DNA of 64,000 nt from CBDBJK01 sp965206395 (GTDB taxonomy: Bacteria > Chloroflexota > Dehalococcoidia > Lucifugimonadales > CATOSD01): contig CBDBJK010000037.1 in NCBI GenBank assembly GCA_965206395.1, forward strand, positions 248,001 to 312,000, in the 5' to 3' direction. A program made the translations under genes and the position numbers. This document shows positions 61,812 through 64,000 of the stretch, piece after piece. Below the pieces are notes generated by a model. It was not told the DNA's origin and made no database searches. It saw only the letters and a list, made by a program, of their open reading frames with translations. Position 1 is the stretch's first letter. Every line of letters starts with the position of its first letter.

Positions 61812-62663
61812 CTACTCGATCAAATCGAGGCTGATATCCAAAGCCTTGGACGAATGCGTCAGTGCGCCTGACGAGATGAGGTCAACGCCTGTCTCGGCGA
61901 CTGCCTTCAGCGTATCCAGGTTGATACCGCCCGACGCCTCGGTTACTGCCCTGCCGCGAGCCATGTCCACCGCTTGGGCCATCTCTTTCAGACCCATGTT
62001 GTCCAGCAGCAAGATTTCTGCGCCGGCGTCCAGGGCCTCTTTCACCTCGTCGAGGTTTTCCACTTCAACCTCGACCTTGATGGTATGGGAAGCGTTGGCG
62101 TGCGCCTTTTTAACGATGTCGCCAAGGCTTAATCCCTGCCCACGCAACGCCTGAATATGATTGTCCTTGATCAAGATGCCGTCACCAAGATTTCGGCGAT
62201 GATTGAAGCCGCCTCCAGCCCGAATCGCGTACTTTTGCAAGGTGCGAAACCCTGGCGTCGTCTTGCGCGTGTCTATGATGCGGCAGTTGTGGCCTGACAC
62301 AGTCTGAACGTATCTTCTGGTCTCGGTGGCGATTCCGCTAAGACGCTGCAAGAAGTTCAGCGCCGTCCTCTCAGCCTTGAGGATGGACGATGCGGAACCC
62401 TGCACGGTCGCAATAACATCTCTTGGATGAAGCGGTGAACCATCCTGTATGTTCGCGTGGACGCTCAGGCTAGGGTCAACCCGCTTGAAGACGGCGAGGG
62501 CCACCTCCACTCCGGCAAGGACACCTTCCGCCTTGGCTATCAGTACGGCCTTGCCCATAAGCTCAGGAGGTATGAGGGCGTCGGACGTAGGGTCGCCTAT
62601 GGAGAGGTCTTCCATCAAAGCGAGGTCAATCAGCGATTCGATTTCAGGCGTAATCAGAGTCAA
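61812..62663 (-). CDS. nadC: Nicotinate-nucleotide pyrophosphorylase (quinolinate phosphoribosyltransferase)
   Basis: A 283-residue enzyme that makes nicotinate mononucleotide from quinolinate and PRPP. Signatures are EDLSIGDPTSDALIP, AERTALNFLQRLSGIATETRRYV, RIIDTRKTTPGFRTLQKYAIRAGGGFNHR, LIKDNHI, VEVEVENLDEVKEAL and ASGGINLDTLKAVAETGVDLISSGAL. I prefer the TTG at 62663, since AGGAGGAGG lies 6 nt upstream, over the ATG at 62681 which overlaps that ribosome site. nadA, the preceding enzyme, is upstream on the same strand beyond a repeat pair. Confidence 0.94.
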   Translation of the reverse strand: MTLITPEIESLIDLALMEDLSIGDPTSDALIPPELMGKAVLIAKAEGVLAGVEVALAVFKRVDPSLSVHANIQDGSPLHPRDVIATVQGSASSILKAERTALNFLQRLSGIATETRRYVQTVSGHNCRIIDTRKTTPGFRTLQKYAIRAGGGFNHRRNLGDGILIKDNHIQALRGQGLSLGDIVKKAHANASHTIKVEVEVENLDEVKEALDAGAEILLLDNMGLKEMAQAVDMARGRAVTEASGGINLDTLKAVAETGVDLISSGALTHSSKALDISLDLIE

Positions 62664-62709
62664 ACTGTGCCTCCTCCTCATATAGTCCTATGTAAAGACA
62701 GCATGAGGT

Positions 62710-62808
62710 CCCTTCTCCCCTGGTGGGAGAAGGCTAGGATGAGGGGGAAGGTATGTTCATACAGACGTCTCCCCCTCACCTCAGTCCTCTCCCGTCAAGG
62801 GAGAGGAG
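62710..62808. repeat. Inverted pair of CCCTCACC/CCTCTCCC repeats, empty
   Basis: CCCTTCTCCCCTGGTGGGAG...GGATGAGGGGG (62710-62746) and CCCCCTCACCTCAGTCCTCT...AAGGGAGAGGAGA (62771-62808) are inverted with 24 bp between. The order and orientation are the same as at the DUF559 unit (36231-36668), but no gene lies between. The remaining part of the 284-bp gap between nadA and nadC shows nothing else. Confidence 0.75.
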
Positions 62809-62947
62809 AATATACCCAAATTCCAAGCAGAGGTCGTATTACATGCAAGTCGCAGGCTTCAAGGCACAATCAAGCCCATCCCGACAACCTTGACTAAGAG
62901 TATCTGAGATGGGCTTGCAACAGTCAACAGGGCTAAGTTTGGATTAC

Positions 62948-64000
62948 TTATGCCACCGATAGCATTCTGTCCAGGGCGATTCTGGCGTACTCGGCGGTCT
63001 CCTCGTCTACGGTTATCGGGTTTACGACGACTCCCTCGACAAGCCCGTCAAGCACCCAAGATAGGTACGCGGGATGAATGCGGTACATCGTCGAGCAAGG
63101 GCAGACCACCGGATCGAGTGAGAAAACGGTCTTGTCGGGATGCTCCGCCGCGACGCGGTTCACCAGGTTCACTTCGGTTCCCACTGCCCATTTACTGCCC
63201 GATGGAGCCTCGCTTATCACCTTGATGATGTACTCGGTGGAGCCTACGAAGTCGGCGGCCTGCACCACCTCCATCGTGCACTCTGGATGGACGACAATGT
63301 TGATGTCAGGATACTTCTGCCGTGCTTCCTCAATCTGCGCCACGCTGAATCGCGTATGCACCGAGCAATGGCCCTGCCAGAGGATTAGCTTCGCCCGCCG
63401 AAGCTCGTCTTTCGTGTGCCCTCCAAGCGGCTTGAAAGGGTTCCAGACGAGCATTTCGTCCAACCCGATGCCCATCTTGAGGCCAGTGTTTCTTCCTAGA
63501 TGCTGATCGGGCAGGAACAGAACTCGCTGACCCTGGCTGTACGCCCACTCGAAGGTCGCGGGCGCGTTCGACGACGTGCATACGATGCCGCCGTTGCGTC
63601 CGCAAAGCGCCTTTATGCCTGCGGTAGAATTCATATAAGTGATAGGCACTATGCCGCCATCGTCCCCGAGGATATCCTGGAGGTCGTCCCAGCAATCGTA
63701 AACGTCGTCCACATGGGCCATGTCTGCCATCGAGCATCCCGCTGTCAGGTTAGGCAAAATAACATTCTGGTCTGGCGCGCTGAGGATGTCTGCGGTCTCA
63801 GCCATGAAGTGGACACCGCAGAATATGATGTTCTCGGCGTCTTCCTGTGACGCGGCGAATTGTGACAGCTTGAATGAGTCACCGCGATAATCAGCGTACT
63901 TGATAATCTCGTCGCGCTGGTAGTGGTGGCCCAGTATTACCAGACGCTTACCGAGGGCAGCCCTTGCCTCAGCAATACGCGCGTCCAACTCCTCAGGAGT
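62948..64000 (-). CDS. nadA: Quinolinate synthase (5' end beyond the window)
   Basis: NadA condenses iminoaspartate with dihydroxyacetone phosphate to quinolinate using a [4Fe-4S] cluster. 350 codons are seen and the frame stays open at the right edge (the edge codons read T-P-E-E-L-D), so the start is outside; a TTG at 63988 is probably internal. Signatures: VILGHHYQRDEIIKYADYRGDS, FCGVHFMAETADILS, PNLTAGCSMADM, CTSSNAPATFEWA, LFLPDQHLGRNTG, VHPECTMEVVQAADFVGSTEYI and DPVVCPCSTMYRI. The cluster Cys lie in the GCS, HPEC and CPCS segments. Confidence 0.95.
   Translation of the reverse strand, partial: TPEELDARIAEARAALGKRLVILGHHYQRDEIIKYADYRGDSFKLSQFAASQEDAENIIFCGVHFMAETADILSAPDQNVILPNLTAGCSMADMAHVDDVYDCWDDLQDILGDDGGIVPITYMNSTAGIKALCGRNGGIVCTSSNAPATFEWAYSQGQRVLFLPDQHLGRNTGLKMGIGLDEMLVWNPFKPLGGHTKDELRRAKLILWQGHCSVHTRFSVAQIEEARQKYPDINIVVHPECTMEVVQAADFVGSTEYIIKVISEAPSGSKWAVGTEVNLVNRVAAEHPDKTVFSLDPVVCPCSTMYRIHPAYLSWVLDGLVEGVVVNPITVDEETAEYARIALDRMLSVA

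Overview
The window is 64 kb of bacterial chromosome with mid-to-high GC, dense coding and frequent GTG/TTG starts. There is no rRNA gene to fix the taxonomy. The gene content (two F420-type luciferase-like flavin oxidoreductases, menaquinone-type UbiE/MenG, a SelA-like PLP enzyme, a DUF3179 lipoprotein, an 11-gene complex I set without nuoEFG) is what I would expect from Chloroflexota, probably a Dehalococcoidia/SAR202-like lineage. That placement is inference. No rRNA, tRNA or CRISPR array was recognised.

Layout. 1-2.2 kb: end of an Ig-like surface protein and its terminator, then DUF971, a HAD hydrolase and a TIR-domain protein. 2.3-7.8 kb (minus strand): FMN 2-hydroxyacid oxidase, menG/ubiE, nnrE-nnrD fusion, an LLM oxidoreductase, a small unknown protein and acpS. 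7.9-14.5 kb: folD, a lipoprotein, queA, a DUF4160-DUF2442 pair, an ABC exporter and a SelA-like enzyme. 14.9-19 kb: a broken MMPL transporter and a DUF3179 lipoprotein with one in-frame TGA. 19.2-28.2 kb: LLM oxidoreductase, hydroxyacid dehydrogenase, mfd, a PD-(D/E)XK nuclease, HAD and an AIR-synthase-like protein. 28.3-42.5 kb: complex I genes in the order nuoABC-DHIJK-L-MN, interrupted by hicB + unknown gene + IS630 (C/D), a DUF559 gene bracketed by inverted repeats (K/L) and a nucleoside phosphorylase (L/M). 42.7-53 kb: PIG-L deacetylase, a glycine-rich membrane protein, iron alcohol dehydrogenase, a ribbon-helix-helix protein, MATE, lspA-rluD and a zur-znuACB zinc operon. 53-64 kb: gltX, yqeY-purQ-two half-size EamA genes, purL, fmdB-dtd, a TolB-like propeller, nadC and nadA.

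The most interesting locus is the DUF3179 gene. Its only stop is a TGA exactly where the family has the first Cys of its CPLC motif, giving U-T-L-C, and a bulged stem-loop with a G in the second loop position starts 4 nt after the TGA, with its loop 20 nt downstream. This fits a bacterial selenocysteine insertion element and makes the protein a candidate selenoprotein. The other broken genes here (MMPL, transposase, nuoN, purL) carry single-base indels and one 152-bp tandem duplication, which look like sequence errors or recent decay; the TGA is of a different kind.

The second theme is small palindromic DNA. A CCCTCACC/CCTCTCCC repeat occurs as inverted pairs, one pair holding a DUF559 endonuclease gene and two pairs empty. 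Three other dispersed repeat families are present. Candidate operators lie at the zur promoter and at the ribbon-helix-helix gene.
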